Shown here piece after piece: positions 63,480-64,000 of a stretch of DNA of 64,000 nucleotides; position 1 is the first letter of the stretch; every line of letters starts with the position of its first letter. The notes under the pieces are model-generated. The model was not told the origin of the DNA. It saw only the letters and a list, made by a program, of their open reading frames with translations, and did no database searches. The stretch is from Bosea sp. 124 (lineage in GTDB: Bacteria; Pseudomonadota; Alphaproteobacteria; Rhizobiales; Beijerinckiaceae): positions 4,915,001 to 4,979,000 of the forward strand of contig NZ_PZZM01000001.1 in NCBI RefSeq assembly GCF_003046175.1, written 5' to 3'. The translations under genes and the position numbers were made by a program.

Positions 63480-64000
63480 TCAGGCGTCGGCGAGCTCGCG
63501 CGACTGGGCGACCCAGCCCTCGCGCTCGATGCGGCCGGCGAGCTTCAGGTCCTGATCGACCTTGGCGAGGTCGGCGGGCGACATCGCAGCGAACTGCCAG
63601 AAGTGGAATAGGCCGCCATCATTGAGCTTCTGAACCAGCTCGGGACCCATGCCCGAGAGCTTCATCAGATCGTCCGGCGCGCCGCGCGGCGCGGTCAGCA
63701 ATTCGAAGGCCACGCCGAGATCGGCGGCGGCGGGCTCGGCGAGAGCCTCCTCGACGACCGGAGCCTCGGCGGCGCCGAGATCGATGCCATGGTCGCCCGA
63801 AGCGCGCGAGATGCCGTCGATGGCCGAGCGCGCGACGAGGTCGCAATAAAGCTGGATTGCGCGGCCGGCGTCGTCATTGGCGGGAACCGGGAAGGTGATG
63901 CCATCCGGATCCGAGTTCGAGTCGATGATCGCGGCGACCGGGATGCCGAGGCGCTGGGCCTCCTTGATCGCAAGCGCTTCCTTGTTGGTGTCGATCACGA
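63480..64000 (-). CDS. rpsB: ribosomal protein S2, partial, with C-terminal extension
   Basis: C-terminal 170 or so residues of S2; the 5' part is beyond the window. [20 protein letters not shown] and [18 protein letters not shown] are the conserved end of the S2 fold. Beyond it is an extension of about 110 residues: an acidic Ala/Glu-rich linker ([13 protein letters not shown]) and a helix-hairpin-helix-like domain ([20 protein letters not shown], then [20 protein letters not shown]). Such extended S2 is known in Rhizobiales. Confidence 0.95.
   Translation of the reverse strand, partial: VIDTNKEALAIKEAQRLGIPVAAIIDSNSDPDGITFPVPANDDAGRAIQLYCDLVARSAIDGISRASGDHGIDLGAAEAPVVEEALAEPAAADLGVAFELLTAPRGAPDDLMKLSGMGPELVQKLNDGGLFHFWQFAAMSPADLAKVDQDLKLAGRIEREGWVAQSRELADA

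Overview
The window is high-GC DNA of an alphaproteobacterium in the order Hyphomicrobiales (Rhizobiales). The protein sequences and the order trpG-trpD-trpC-moaC-moeA-lexA-comEC-gltX-gltA, then lpxB-lpxI-lpxA-fabZ-lpxD-bamA-rseP-dxr-cdsA-uppS-frr-pyrH-tsf-rpsB, look most like Bosea or a close relative. The genus is an inference from memory; the order is well supported.

Region by region. 1-8.4 kb: a truncated SDR gene and a peptide/opine-type ABC importer (two ATPases, two permeases, two paralogous solute-binding proteins). 8.6-14.6 kb: the SOS mutagenesis cassette imuA-imuB-dnaE2 behind a perfect GAAC-N7-GAAC LexA box; dnaE2 carries an in-frame palindromic repeat insertion. 14.6-15.5 kb: a TacA/TacT-type toxin-antitoxin pair with a palindromic operator. 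15.5-20.5 kb: a NitT/TauT-type ABC importer divergent from a GntR/FCD regulator and a cytosine-deaminase-like amidohydrolase, with the same 12-base motif at both outer promoters. 20.5-25.2 kb: an ABC exporter, an Asp/Glu/hydantoin racemase, a YARHG-domain secreted protein and a HerA-like ATPase. 25.3-30.4 kb: trpGDC, moaC, moeA and lexA (with its own SOS box).

30.4-45.8 kb is the most unusual part. The competence gene comEC is cut in two: its 3' half lies at 30360-31725 and its 5' half at 44851-45753, on the same strand, with about 13.1 kb between them. The break is at a 12-base sequence, ACGATGTGGTAG, inside the codons of the conserved YHIV(S)ISGLH motif. This core recurs at both ends of the insert and twice inside it, each time with conserved flanks, so the insert reads as three head-to-tail modules (A about 6.7 kb, B about 3.1 kb, C about 3.35 kb) stacked in one target site. 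No intact integrase is present; only a C-terminal remnant of a serine recombinase is seen, in module C.

Modules A and B carry small secreted or membrane proteins (two DUF1236 paralogues, DUF6894, DUF1206, a CsbD remnant), a PAS-HWE histidine kinase and a single-domain response regulator. Several of these genes are preceded by GGAAC-N16/17-(C/A)GTT sequences, the promoter type of the alphaproteobacterial general stress sigma factor EcfG. Module B also contains a complete IS1182-family element with a 4-base target duplication. Module C carries a DUF3883 gene with a one-base frameshift and a 436-residue protein of unknown function.

45.9-64 kb is core genome: gltX and gltA on the plus strand, then the long minus-strand cluster for lipid A, outer membrane assembly, isoprenoid, phospholipid and translation functions, ending in a partial rpsB. 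No tRNA, rRNA or CRISPR array was recognised.
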